This document shows positions 28,652 to 37,026 of a stretch of DNA of 48,337 nt, piece after piece. The notes under the pieces are model-generated. The model searched no databases. It saw only the letters and a list, made by a program, of their open reading frames with translations, and was not told the origin of the DNA. Numbering within the stretch: position 1 is the stretch's first letter; the number at the start of each line of letters is the position of its first letter. This DNA is from Gammaproteobacteria bacterium (GTDB taxonomy: Bacteria > Pseudomonadota > Gammaproteobacteria > Arenicellales > JAJDZL01). The stretch spans positions 42,501 through 90,837 of the forward strand of contig JAJEHQ010000018.1 of the NCBI GenBank assembly GCA_022823625.1, given 5' to 3'. Position numbers and translations under genes: made by a program.

Positions 28652-29539
28652 ATGGCATCAGCACATAACCAGACGCGTAAATCCACGATGCAGACTTTTG
28701 GAACATCAAGCCGCATCAGTCACGACTCAAGTGGGTTCTATGAGCGTAATATCTATAACAGCGTACGAGAAGTAAGCAACTCACAGTCAGAACAGGAAAA
28801 AGAATGTAGCGCGACTCTAATCAACAAAATATTTTGCCACTCAAGTACCAACATGCATGAGTTGCCCGACAATTGCATACATCTGATGGTAACTTCACCT
28901 CCGTATAACGTCGGCAAGGCGTATGACGATGACCTGTCGGAAGACGAGTATTTTCAACTGCTGAACTCTGTCTGGAAAGAGGTGTACAGAGTTCTCGTTC
29001 CAGGTGGTCGTGCTTGCGTCAACATCGCCAATTTGGGACGTAAGCCGTACATTCCGCTCAATGCGAAAATTTCCAGTCAAATGTCAAACAACGGTTTCTT
29101 AATGCGTGGGGAAATCATTTGGGACAAGTCTGCCAGTGCTGGAACATCCTGCGCTTGGGGAAGTTGGAAATCCGCGTCGAATCCAGTTTTAAGAGACACG
29201 CATGAATATATCCTTGTCTTTTCAAAAGGGAAATACAACCGTGAAGCAAAAGACAAAACTTCCACAATCAGCAGAGAGGAATTTTTGGAATTTACCAAAA
29301 GCATTTGGGCATTTCCTGCAGAATCAGCAAAACGCGTCAATCACCCTGCACCATTTCCCGTCGAGTTGCCGAGAAGGTTAATTCAACTCTATACGTTTGC
29401 AAACGATATTGTTCTTGACCCTTTTATGGGTTCGGGAACAACTGCTGTCGCCTCGGTTCAATCTGATCGATCCTATGTAGGCTATGACACTTCATTGGAA
29501 TACGTGCAGATAGCGCAATCCAGGTTAGCGGCCCTATAG
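28652..29539 (+). CDS. Site-specific DNA methyltransferase (N4/N6 type)
   Basis: This 295-aa protein is an amino-methyltransferase of the N6_N4_Mtase family. The catalytic motif VTSPPYNVGK comes first and the SAM-binding FMGSGTTA near the C-terminus, the motif order of beta-class enzymes. The Ser in SPPY is more often seen in N4-cytosine enzymes, but N6-adenine is possible. The AWGSWKSASNPVLRDTHEYILVFSK segment is a family hallmark. Start choice is uncertain: ATG at 28652 or 28688, or TTG at 28631, none with a clear ribosome site. No restriction endonuclease is recognised beside it, although the decayed genes just upstream could once have been partners. Confidence 0.9.
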   Translation: MASAHNQTRKSTMQTFGTSSRISHDSSGFYERNIYNSVREVSNSQSEQEKECSATLINKIFCHSSTNMHELPDNCIHLMVTSPPYNVGKAYDDDLSEDEYFQLLNSVWKEVYRVLVPGGRACVNIANLGRKPYIPLNAKISSQMSNNGFLMRGEIIWDKSASAGTSCAWGSWKSASNPVLRDTHEYILVFSKGKYNREAKDKTSTISREEFLEFTKSIWAFPAESAKRVNHPAPFPVELPRRLIQLYTFANDIVLDPFMGSGTTAVASVQSDRSYVGYDTSLEYVQIAQSRLAAL

Positions 29540-29607
29540 AAAATTCAAGCTAAAGTATGATCTGAGATAAGAGGTGACCGCGAAGGTCGGGGTCGGATTC
29601 AGAGTGA

Positions 29608-30822
29608 TTACGAGCCTTGCGGTCTCAGGCGCATCAGCCCTTCAAATAACCCGCCATCACTGGTGATGTAGAGCCAGCCGTCAGGACCCACCGCCACTCC
29701 CGCAGGACGTGCCCAGCGACTCCCTGCCTCGTCTTGGAACCCGGTGATTAATGGTTCCACACCAACTGCTTCCTCACCTTTGAACCGAACCAGTACTACT
29801 GCAGGCGGGCGGCGACTCTCGGGTGGACCGCTAAAACCACCATCCGGCTGAGTGCCCCATGATCCGTGCAATGCAACGACAGCACTGTTGACGAAGCGTT
29901 CATCCAATGCACCTTCAGGGACAAATGTCATACCGAGCGGCGCATTGCGTGCCGGGAATGTGGCAACCGGTATTGCCACTGCGTCCTTTGAGAAAGGTGG
30001 GTCTGAATCGATGCAGTCATCACGATTGAGGTGCTTTCCGTCGTATTGAAACCAGGGCATGCCATGAAACGAGCCCGGTGTGATTTTCGAAAAATACTCC
30101 GGTGGCAATTCAAAACCGTGATGGTCGGGACCATTGTTTGTGGCATACATGACATCAGAGGTCGGATGCCAGCCAAAATCAACCGGATTTCTGAGACCCG
30201 AAGCGAAGGGCTCCAAAAAGGCGACGGTACCAGACTCGTTAACGCGAAACATTCCGCCTCGTCGGTGGCGAAAGGGGTAGTCATTAGAAATCATCTGATC
30301 AGAACAATTTCCCGATATACCGACACTCACATAAAGGGCTCCATCTGGACCGACTCTGACAGTTCGCGAAGCGTGCCCGGCTCCACCCGGTAGCGGTGAA
30401 ACCACCTCAATTGAATCTACATTCGCTTGCTGAGCATCAGGATCATAAGGTAGTTTGAGAAGCTGCGGCGTTGTTGCGACGAACAATTCATCGTCTCTTA
30501 TAGCGATACTGTGTGGATAGGAGGGGAGCCACAGAAATGGCATCGCGTTCATATAGGGCGGATTCAGCTTATAGACATGCTGTCCAGAACCGATATATAT
30601 GTCCCCATTCGGTGCAAACTCAATCATGCGAGGATAGTTCAGCTCTGCAGGTAACAGTTCAAGCTGATAGCCAGCTGGCACTTTGACATTAACCAGGCCA
30701 AAACTTGGATGATCGAGCAATTGAGCCTGTAGAGCAATTTCCTTGGCATGGGCAGGTACAAAAAATACCAGTACCAGGAGTGTGGGCAGGAGTCTTTTCA
30801 TTGTTAGCGTGAAACGTCTCAT
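29608..30822 (-). CDS. Sorbosone/glucose dehydrogenase-like beta-propeller protein
   Basis: This 404-aa protein has a signal peptide (cleavage near AHA-KE, residue 26) and a soluble beta-propeller of the L-sorbosone/glucose dehydrogenase family. The usual segments are YPRMIEFAPNGDIYIG, GAGHASRTVRVGPDGALYVSVG, GLRNPVDFGWHP, NNGPDHHGFELPPE, ALHGSWG and RPAGVAVGPDGWLYITSD. Such proteins oxidise sugars or aldehydes in the periplasm, many with PQQ; no PQQ synthesis gene is here. Its ATG overlaps the DnaJ-like gene stop by 4 bp (ATGA), so it is probably the third gene of a VWA-DnaJ operon. A second ATG seven codons in is also possible. Confidence 0.82.
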   Translation of the reverse strand: MRRFTLTMKRLLPTLLVLVFFVPAHAKEIALQAQLLDHPSFGLVNVKVPAGYQLELLPAELNYPRMIEFAPNGDIYIGSGQHVYKLNPPYMNAMPFLWLPSYPHSIAIRDDELFVATTPQLLKLPYDPDAQQANVDSIEVVSPLPGGAGHASRTVRVGPDGALYVSVGISGNCSDQMISNDYPFRHRRGGMFRVNESGTVAFLEPFASGLRNPVDFGWHPTSDVMYATNNGPDHHGFELPPEYFSKITPGSFHGMPWFQYDGKHLNRDDCIDSDPPFSKDAVAIPVATFPARNAPLGMTFVPEGALDERFVNSAVVALHGSWGTQPDGGFSGPPESRRPPAVVLVRFKGEEAVGVEPLITGFQDEAGSRWARPAGVAVGPDGWLYITSDGGLFEGLMRLRPQGS

Positions 30823-31550
30823 GCCAGCAGTACATCCTTGGCGCGATTTATTCTTGCGGCTACCCAGGTTGATCCGCCTCGATCTGGGTGATTGCGTTGC
30901 ATCAAAGTTCTATGTGCCTCAATGATGTCCTGTTTAGAAGCTGATTCATCAAGTCCTAAAACCTCCAGTGCTTCCTCGCGGGTCATTTCATCTGCACCAG
31001 GTGGCGGAGCCTGTTCCTCAGCGTGTTCTTTCACGTATTCTTCCCATTCGTCCGGGCGCATGCGACTCAGGTAGGTTTCAAGAAGTGAGTAAGATTGCTG
31101 GTCTTTACGTTGACATTCAACCAACAGTTCAGCGAGTTGATCAATACTCAGTTCATTCAGTCTCTGACCCTTGAAATTCCCGTAGATTACTTCGCCCTGA
31201 ATTTCTCCGCTGTCATGATCCAGCGTCATTTCAAGGAACTTTGTCTTGACATTTGAAGTCTGACCGGGCTTCGATCCAGGCACAGGACCGCCCTGCCAGG
31301 ACTTGAACATGTTGTAGGCGCTTCGAAGCATGATAAGGCGCTGAATCCAGGGGACAGCGGCGAGAATCAATGCAAAAAACGCGGGCAGCTTTGCCGTCAA
31401 AATCAGCACCAGTAGAATGCCGACAGCACCGTACAGCAAAGCAAGTTTGAAGTATTTTTGGCGATTGACCTGGCTTGCGCTGCTGCCAATCTTGCTCACA
31501 ATCCACATCAGCCCGATGACCAGGACCAGAATCAAAAACAGACGCGCCAT
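30819..31550 (-). CDS. Membrane-anchored DnaJ-domain protein
   Basis: This 243-aa protein has two or three N-terminal hydrophobic segments (about 2-16, 35-52, 55-70), a central acidic region, and a C-terminal J-domain (about 190-243) with the HPD motif at 221-223. J-domains stimulate the ATPase of DnaK, so it would recruit Hsp70 to the membrane. The layout resembles short TIM14/DjlA-like proteins. It begins 4 bp after the VWA gene stop and overlaps the next gene, so the three genes look like an operon. Confidence 0.88.
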   Translation of the reverse strand: MARLFLILVLVIGLMWIVSKIGSSASQVNRQKYFKLALLYGAVGILLVLILTAKLPAFFALILAAVPWIQRLIMLRSAYNMFKSWQGGPVPGSKPGQTSNVKTKFLEMTLDHDSGEIQGEVIYGNFKGQRLNELSIDQLAELLVECQRKDQQSYSLLETYLSRMRPDEWEEYVKEHAEEQAPPPGADEMTREEALEVLGLDESASKQDIIEAHRTLMQRNHPDRGGSTWVAARINRAKDVLLA

Positions 31551-31554
31551 AATT

Positions 31555-32268
31555 TCAGTTGCCCTTAATCTGGTGTGTCAGTTGTGCGACCACGCCCTTT
31601 CGTCTGCTACTCAGTTGTTCCAGCGCCTTGCGCCCACCCGTAGCATAAACTGCAACTGCTGCCAAAAGATCCTTGAGTTGCTGGGCACTGGATGCGTCAA
31701 ATCTACAGTACGCGCCGCCACTCAATTTGGCGATTTCACGGAATGCTCGCGCTGCATTCGGGTCGTACCCTTCGTGGAACATGAATGCAGGAACACCGTT
31801 CAGCCCCAGATGTCCGGCTTTCTCGGAAAGCCGATCGATATCCTCTTCCATGGCGTCACCGACGAACACCAGTGCGTTGACTCGCTGCTTTCGCGTTTCT
31901 CGCAAGGTGTGGTCCAGCAATCGACCGACCTGAGTCAGTCCTCCTATACACTTGACACTGCTCATGAGCCGATGAAGAGCTGTTGCTGAACTTACCCACT
32001 TACTCGCGAAAAACTGGTGAAAGCCGCGGTAAAAACACATTTGAACATCGAGTCCCCCTTGTGACGCTGTCGCGGTAAACATCTCTGACTGAATGTGACA
32101 GGCTTGGTCCCACATCGGCTCGCGGCTGGCAGTGGCATCCATTCCGAAAATCAGACGGCCGCGGCTGGAACTTGCCACAGGTCGAGGTGCTAACTCCACC
32201 TGCTTGAGGAAAGCATCGACCTCAGAACTCGTTGATTTGGTCAACTCGGTGTTTTTTGATTTTGGCAT
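31555..32268 (-). CDS. VWA-domain protein
   Basis: This 237-aa protein has a von Willebrand factor A-like fold. The MIDAS-type motif is MDATASRE (about 43-50), followed by the sequence MCFYRGFHQF, the GGLTQVGRLLDHTL helix, and VNALVFVGDAMEED. There is no signal peptide. VWA proteins of this kind are often encoded beside DnaJ-domain membrane proteins, as here (4-bp gap). The partner is unknown; a role in assembling or checking protein complexes with Hsp70 is inference. Confidence 0.82.
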   Translation of the reverse strand: MPKSKNTELTKSTSSEVDAFLKQVELAPRPVASSSRGRLIFGMDATASREPMWDQACHIQSEMFTATASQGGLDVQMCFYRGFHQFFASKWVSSATALHRLMSSVKCIGGLTQVGRLLDHTLRETRKQRVNALVFVGDAMEEDIDRLSEKAGHLGLNGVPAFMFHEGYDPNAARAFREIAKLSGGAYCRFDASSAQQLKDLLAAVAVYATGGRKALEQLSSRRKGVVAQLTHQIKGN

Positions 32269-32305
32269 TCTGCGCCACGTTTGCGATCAAACCAGAATAA
32301 CGAAC

Positions 32306-34954
32306 CTACTGATTCTTATATTTCATGATTCGGTCAACAACTTCAAATGCATTGACCGAAAGATTATCGGTATTCGCAATGACTTCCAGTCGATCGTACA
32401 TAGCCTTCTGTCTTTTTTCGTCATAGCGTCCGATTTCTGAAAAAGCCTCCGCCAACTGAGCCGCACCGAGTGGGTTGTACTTGTCAATATTGAGAATATT
32501 GTTTTTCAAAAGTTCATAACCGCTGCCATCCGACACGTGAAAACAGTATGGATTCGCATGACAGAATGCGCCAATCAATGAATATACCCGGTTTGGGGTG
32601 TGGTAACTGAATGACTGGTGCGAAGATAGACGAATGACATTGCAAAGGGTATCATCTCGTGCAGCACTTGCCTGAATTCGGAACCACTTGTCGACCACGC
32701 CTGAGTGTTCTTTCCACTTATCGTAAAACGCGGCCAGCGCTGATTCTCGAAAGGTACTGCTTGAATTGACCAAAGCTTTCAGCGCAGCGGAAAGATCAGT
32801 CATGTTTTTACCGAATCTGAATTGGTCAATTGCGAGTTGATGGACAACATCGTTGTCAAGTTCGACCAGCATTCCCAGGCATAAGTTGCGCAGACTTCTT
32901 TTGCCAATTGCTTCTGCACTTAAGTCCGCCGGCGGTTCAAGGCCTTGATACAGGTTAACAAAGTGGTCAAAAAATCTCTCCGCAATAGTTCGAATCAACA
33001 CTCGCCTGGAATGATGGATGGCGACTGGATCAATCACATCCATCGCTTGTGCAATCGCGATTTCGGACGGTGGTTCCAGCAGCAGCACACTGAATTGTGG
33101 ATCAATCAGGGCATCGTCTAGTACAGAGGAATATGTGTCAAGGAAGGCGTCGTCTACCTGAGGTGTTTGATTGTTCTCAAAATCATCGATCATCTCAAGC
33201 AGGCAGGATTTTGCAATTCGCTGCCATGCGTCCCAACGGCAAAAAGGATCGTCATCAATTGCGAGCAATGCGTGAAGTTCCTCATCTGCTTGAGAATCCT
33301 CTACCACAACAGGCGCACTAAAGCCGCGCAACATTGACAGTGTTGGAGATTCTTTGACACCCAAAAATTCAAAGGTCTGTTTGTGTTCTGTCAACTCAAG
33401 CAGAAACTCATCGGCCTGCACGGTTGTTTCTCCGTTAAGAAACTGGCATTTTTGCCGACCACTCTTGTTCAGCAAAGACAGTTGGATTGGAATGTGCATC
33501 GGCGTACCTGGCACTTCAGATGTCGAATCGGGTGGAAATTGTTCCAGTGTCAATTGAAAGCACGAACTTTTTGAGTCGTAGTTCCGATGTACCCGAACTT
33601 TCGGGGTACCTGCAACGTAATACCATCGACGAAACTGCTGAAGATCACGGCCGCTGGCCTCTTCCATTGATTGAATGAATTCTTCGATCGTTACCGCACA
33701 ACCGTCATACCGTTCAAAGTATAGGTCGGTTGCCGCCCGATACTGTTTCGGACCAAGCAGGAGGTGCAGCATTCGGATGAGTTCAGCGCCTTTGTTGTAT
33801 ACCGTTATGTTGTAGAAGTTGTCGATTGTGAGATACGAATCCGGCTGAACTGCATGCCGCTTGGGACTGGCGTCCTCTCGGAACTGGTGAAGTTTCACGA
33901 GATGAACGTCGTGAATGCGCTGTACTGCGGCTGACCCCATGTCAGCGCTGAACTGCTGGTCTCTAAATATGGTGAAGCCTTCCTTCAGACTCAGCTGAAA
34001 CCAATCTCGCAGCGTTACCCGGTTTCCCGACCAGTTGTGAAAGTATTCATGTGCGATTACGCTTTCGATCGCATGAAAATCCTGATCTGTCGCGGTTTGC
34101 GGATTTGCATAGACGTATTTCGAATTGAAAATATTGAGACCCTTGTTTTCCATTGCCCCCATGTTGAAATGATCCACTGCGACAATCATGTATCGATTAA
34201 GGTCATACTCTCGGCCGTAGACCTTCTCATCCCATGCCATAGACCGTTTCAGACAGTCCATTGCATGTCTGCATTTATTGAGGTGCGCTTCCGTTACATA
34301 AAACTCAAGTTTAACGTGTCGATTTGACTGCGTTTGAAAATCGTCCTCAAGCACCGCCAAATTTCCGGCGACCAGAGCAAACAAATAACTCGGTTTTGGG
34401 TGTGGATCATGCCACGTGACAAAATGCATGCCGTCTGACAGATCACCCTGATCAACTAATTCTCCATTTGACAGCAGAACTGGAAATTCAGATTTGCGCG
34501 CTTTGATCGAGACTGAGTAGCGGCTAAGAATGTCTGGTCGATCCGGAAAATACGTAATGTTGCGAAACCCTTCCGCTTCGCATTGAGTGCATATGATTCC
34601 GTCTGAGATATACATGCCTGACAAGGCAAGGTTACTGGAAGGGTCGACGGTGTTGCAGATGCCAAGTTTAAACTCGTCAGGGGGACTGGCAATCGATATT
34701 CCTCTTTCCCCGACTGTGTATTCGTCAGTTGTGAGCGTTTGACCATCGAGTTCGATTGAAACCAGATTTAGATTTACACCATTGAGAAATAATGCCTCCT
34801 TCTCACCAGCGCAGGTATTCCTTTTAACTGACAGTATCGATTGAACATAGGTTTTCGACTCATGCAGGTCAAATTCGAGAGAGACTTCCGAAACTGAAAA
34901 CGGTGCAGGTCGATAGTCCGCGAGATAGGTGCGTTGAAGCTGATCGGTTGACAT
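32306..34954 (-). CDS. pepN: Aminopeptidase N (M1 family)
   Basis: From ATG 34954 this is an 882-aa PepN (E. coli 870 aa), a zinc aminopeptidase that removes N-terminal residues from peptides in the cytoplasm. The exopeptidase motif GAMEN is at 266-270 and the zinc site HEYFH at 302-306 with the third ligand Glu at about 325 (LKEGF). The C-terminal half has the usual PepN DUF3458-type domains. An upstream TTG at 34976-34978 would add eight residues and is less likely. The gene appears to have its own promoter region. Confidence 0.96.
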   Translation of the reverse strand: MSTDQLQRTYLADYRPAPFSVSEVSLEFDLHESKTYVQSILSVKRNTCAGEKEALFLNGVNLNLVSIELDGQTLTTDEYTVGERGISIASPPDEFKLGICNTVDPSSNLALSGMYISDGIICTQCEAEGFRNITYFPDRPDILSRYSVSIKARKSEFPVLLSNGELVDQGDLSDGMHFVTWHDPHPKPSYLFALVAGNLAVLEDDFQTQSNRHVKLEFYVTEAHLNKCRHAMDCLKRSMAWDEKVYGREYDLNRYMIVAVDHFNMGAMENKGLNIFNSKYVYANPQTATDQDFHAIESVIAHEYFHNWSGNRVTLRDWFQLSLKEGFTIFRDQQFSADMGSAAVQRIHDVHLVKLHQFREDASPKRHAVQPDSYLTIDNFYNITVYNKGAELIRMLHLLLGPKQYRAATDLYFERYDGCAVTIEEFIQSMEEASGRDLQQFRRWYYVAGTPKVRVHRNYDSKSSCFQLTLEQFPPDSTSEVPGTPMHIPIQLSLLNKSGRQKCQFLNGETTVQADEFLLELTEHKQTFEFLGVKESPTLSMLRGFSAPVVVEDSQADEELHALLAIDDDPFCRWDAWQRIAKSCLLEMIDDFENNQTPQVDDAFLDTYSSVLDDALIDPQFSVLLLEPPSEIAIAQAMDVIDPVAIHHSRRVLIRTIAERFFDHFVNLYQGLEPPADLSAEAIGKRSLRNLCLGMLVELDNDVVHQLAIDQFRFGKNMTDLSAALKALVNSSSTFRESALAAFYDKWKEHSGVVDKWFRIQASAARDDTLCNVIRLSSHQSFSYHTPNRVYSLIGAFCHANPYCFHVSDGSGYELLKNNILNIDKYNPLGAAQLAEAFSEIGRYDEKRQKAMYDRLEVIANTDNLSVNAFEVVDRIMKYKNQ

Positions 34955-34999
34955 CAATTCCAATGGCGCCGGGTGCAAATCCGACTGGTTTGTCTGAAA

Positions 35000-35698
35000 C
35001 TACCAGTTGGCGACCCAGTTGTTCACAAAATTACGGCACCAGCTACCCATCTTCTCTCCGTAACGGGATTCATCTTCAAGCTGACGCTCGGCCGACGGAA
35101 CGCCTTCCCCAATGAGAGACGTACTTCCGTGGTTCAACCAGTCTTTCATGACTGGGCGCGTCACCTCTGGATGAAACTGAATACCGTAAGTATTGGAGTG
35201 ATAGCGAAACGCCTGGTTTGGAAATAGCTTGCTTTCAGCCAGCAACTCACAGTTGTCCGGCAAAGTAAATCCTTCTCTGTGCCACTGATAGAAATACGAT
35301 GGTGCTGGCAGAAAGTCTTGTGCCGCGGCGGTTGGAGTAACTTCATGAAATCCAATTTCTCGAAGCTCGCGCGGGTGTGGAGCGACGGTTGCCCCTAAAG
35401 ATTTTGCGATTAGTTGTGCACCAAGACAAATACCAAGTGTCGGACGTTTATCGGAAAGCCAGTTTGACAGCCACTCAAGTTCCTCATCGATGTAGGGTCT
35501 GTCAGGACCGTCATTTGCACTTTGGATTCCTCCGTAAATCAAAAGTGCGTCATATTCATCGGGATCATCGGGCATGGGGATTCCGAGTGCGGGATTGACA
35601 TGAGTTTGCTCAAATCCGTTCTCACTTAGATATCTCGCCACATGGTCATCCCTGACGTCTTCCATGTGTCTGACAGTCAAAACTCTCTTTTTAGACAT
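35000..35698 (-). CDS. Class I glutamine amidotransferase-like protein
   Basis: This 232-aa protein (ATG at 35696-35698) has the GATase1 fold with the catalytic triad: Cys91 in GICLGAQL, His176 and Glu178 in QFHPEV. The LLIYGGIQSAND segment precedes the nucleophile. It resembles the standalone GATase proteins of the GMP-synthase-like group, whose acceptor domain is absent and whose substrates are often unknown. It ends 45 bp before pepN and may be co-transcribed with it. An upstream TTG would add four residues. Confidence 0.88.
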   Translation of the reverse strand: MSKKRVLTVRHMEDVRDDHVARYLSENGFEQTHVNPALGIPMPDDPDEYDALLIYGGIQSANDGPDRPYIDEELEWLSNWLSDKRPTLGICLGAQLIAKSLGATVAPHPRELREIGFHEVTPTAAAQDFLPAPSYFYQWHREGFTLPDNCELLAESKLFPNQAFRYHSNTYGIQFHPEVTRPVMKDWLNHGSTSLIGEGVPSAERQLEDESRYGEKMGSWCRNFVNNWVANW

Positions 35699-35762
35699 AT
35701 TCAATCCCAATTAAGACTCATCAACGAAGTATGTAAAAATCCGGTCGGACTTCAAATGCTGA

Positions 35763-35957
35763 TCAGACGACAAACAGGATCAGCACGATGATCAGCAGAA
35801 CGACTGCACCGATGGGTAGCAGGAAGCCAGGCCAATCTTTTTCAGCTTTGCGGGCTTCTTCATTGAGACGTTTGAGCCCTGGCAATACAAAGATGAGCAA
35901 GCCAACGGCCAAAACGCCAACGACAATCATTTCCCAAGTGGCGAGTTCTTCTCCCAT
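35763..35957 (-). CDS. Small two-span membrane protein
   Basis: This 64-aa protein has two hydrophobic segments (about 9-26 and 44-64) separated by a charged loop (KRLNEEARKAEKDWP). The codon pattern and a proper ATG make a real gene likely. The family is not recognised. It lies 52 bp upstream of the GATase gene on the same strand. Confidence 0.65.
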   Translation of the reverse strand: MGEELATWEMIVVGVLAVGLLIFVLPGLKRLNEEARKAEKDWPGFLLPIGAVVLLIIVLILFVV

Positions 35958-36119
35958 ATCGAATCAGTACAGAAGTTTCTGGCTGCGAAACTCAAGCATT
36001 TTACTTGCTTAGTATGTTCAAATTGAACGATCGGTAATCTTCACACGATGCTTGCAGACACTACGCTGAGCAATCTCAGTCGCCTGTCATTCAAATAGAT
36101 AATGACGAAATTACGAGAT

Positions 36120-36617
36120 TCAAATCAGTTCGCGCGGAATGACAAAGTCTACAAACTGAGCGGTGTTCATTCTGACTTCTGTCCAGTTTTCCACTGGCAC
36201 ATCACACACCAGGGTAGCTGCGGTTGGATACAGCATAAAGGCATGATGGCGAGGCAGTACCCTCAGTATGGATTCAGCAAAAATTCCAATGCCCGGATTG
36301 TGCCCCAAAATCAATACTGGCGATTCAGTGGCTTGTTCCAAAACATCCAAAATAGAGTGAGTGGAACCGTGATACAGGTCTGCTTCGTATCGAACATCGC
36401 TAGGATGTGGCATGAACTTCTGAATTCTATCCCAGGTTTCCGTAGTCCTTGCTGAAGTGGAACACAGTACAGTCTTTGGAATGTGGCCGTTTTTTACAAG
36501 CCATCTGCCAATTGCATCACTGGATTTGCGTCCGCGTTTGGAGAGTGGTCGGTCGTGATCACTGAGGTAGGGTTCATCCCAACTGGATTTGGCATGTCTT
36601 GTGAGAATTAGTCGCAT
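36120..36617 (-). CDS. SixA-like phosphohistidine phosphatase
   Basis: This 165-aa histidine phosphatase has the RHG-like motif LTRHAKSSWD with nucleophile His8 and the second His106 in GHNPG. The protein matches SixA in length and layout (E. coli SixA 161 aa), an enzyme that removes phosphate from histidine of phosphotransfer proteins. The substrate is inferred only from family. It stands alone, with 162 bp to the small membrane protein gene. Confidence 0.87.
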   Translation of the reverse strand: MRLILTRHAKSSWDEPYLSDHDRPLSKRGRKSSDAIGRWLVKNGHIPKTVLCSTSARTTETWDRIQKFMPHPSDVRYEADLYHGSTHSILDVLEQATESPVLILGHNPGIGIFAESILRVLPRHHAFMLYPTAATLVCDVPVENWTEVRMNTAQFVDFVIPRELI

Positions 36618-36874
36618 TTGTGATTGTTCAGATTAATCAGGTATTCACTATACGGGCATTAAACATGATTTGAATTCGTGAGTCGGATTATCAACTCAAT
36701 TGCCGAATTTAGCAATACCTCATATGTGTTTTCGTCCCATTTCACTCAAGAGGACTTACAAAGAACCTGCGCGTGAGGTTCTGCTATCACAAATGTTATA
36801 GATGCCAATCGGTTTTCATTTTGATCTTCAAATGTGTCATCGGTTCCGATTTCTCATGGTCGCTTGATTCCAAG

Positions 36875-36902
36875 AAAAAAGGCAGGCCAAGGTGACCTGC
36901 CT
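36875..36902 (-). terminator. Intrinsic terminator of the lexA-imuAB-dnaE2 operon
   Basis: On the minus strand a 7-bp GC-rich stem (AGGCAGG / CCTGCCT, 36896-36902 with 36880-36886) with a 9-nt loop is followed by a run of six T. It lies about 125 nt past the dnaE2 stop and fits a Rho-independent terminator. Confidence 0.8.
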
Positions 36903-36907
36903 AAAAT

Positions 36908-36952
36908 GAAGCCGCAAAACTCGAACGTTTTAAGGCTCAAGTTTTGGGCTTC
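36908..36952 (-). ncRNA. Bulged stem-loop in the dnaE2 3' UTR
   Basis: GAAGCC (36908-36913) pairs with GGCTTC (36947-36952) and CAAAACT (36915-36921) with AGTTTTG (36940-36946), a 13-bp stem with one bulged base and an 18-nt loop. It is directly before the terminator on the minus strand. Together they could be a stable 3' end of the operon mRNA or a 3'-UTR-derived small RNA. That is inference from structure. Confidence 0.4.
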
Positions 36953-37026
36953 CAAATGGAGACAAATGAGCTTTGTAATATTTTGACACGAAATGCTCCT
37001 CTTGGTTTCGCTTTTTTTCAATTTTT

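Larger units (their letters stand above)
36618..37026. other. Intergenic region with 3' UTR structures of the dnaE2 operon
   Basis: These 409 bases separate sixA from dnaE2. The part nearest dnaE2 (36875-36952) holds two strong stem-loops, reported separately. A further 7-bp dyad AGAACCT/AGGTTCT lies at 36762-36782. No convincing protein-coding frame is visible. The sixA promoter should lie near 36618-36760. Confidence 0.5.

Noticed and set aside
31417..31989. 190-codon plus-strand frame across the DnaJ and VWA genes
   Set aside because: It is antisense to two motif-supported genes and has no recognisable domain.
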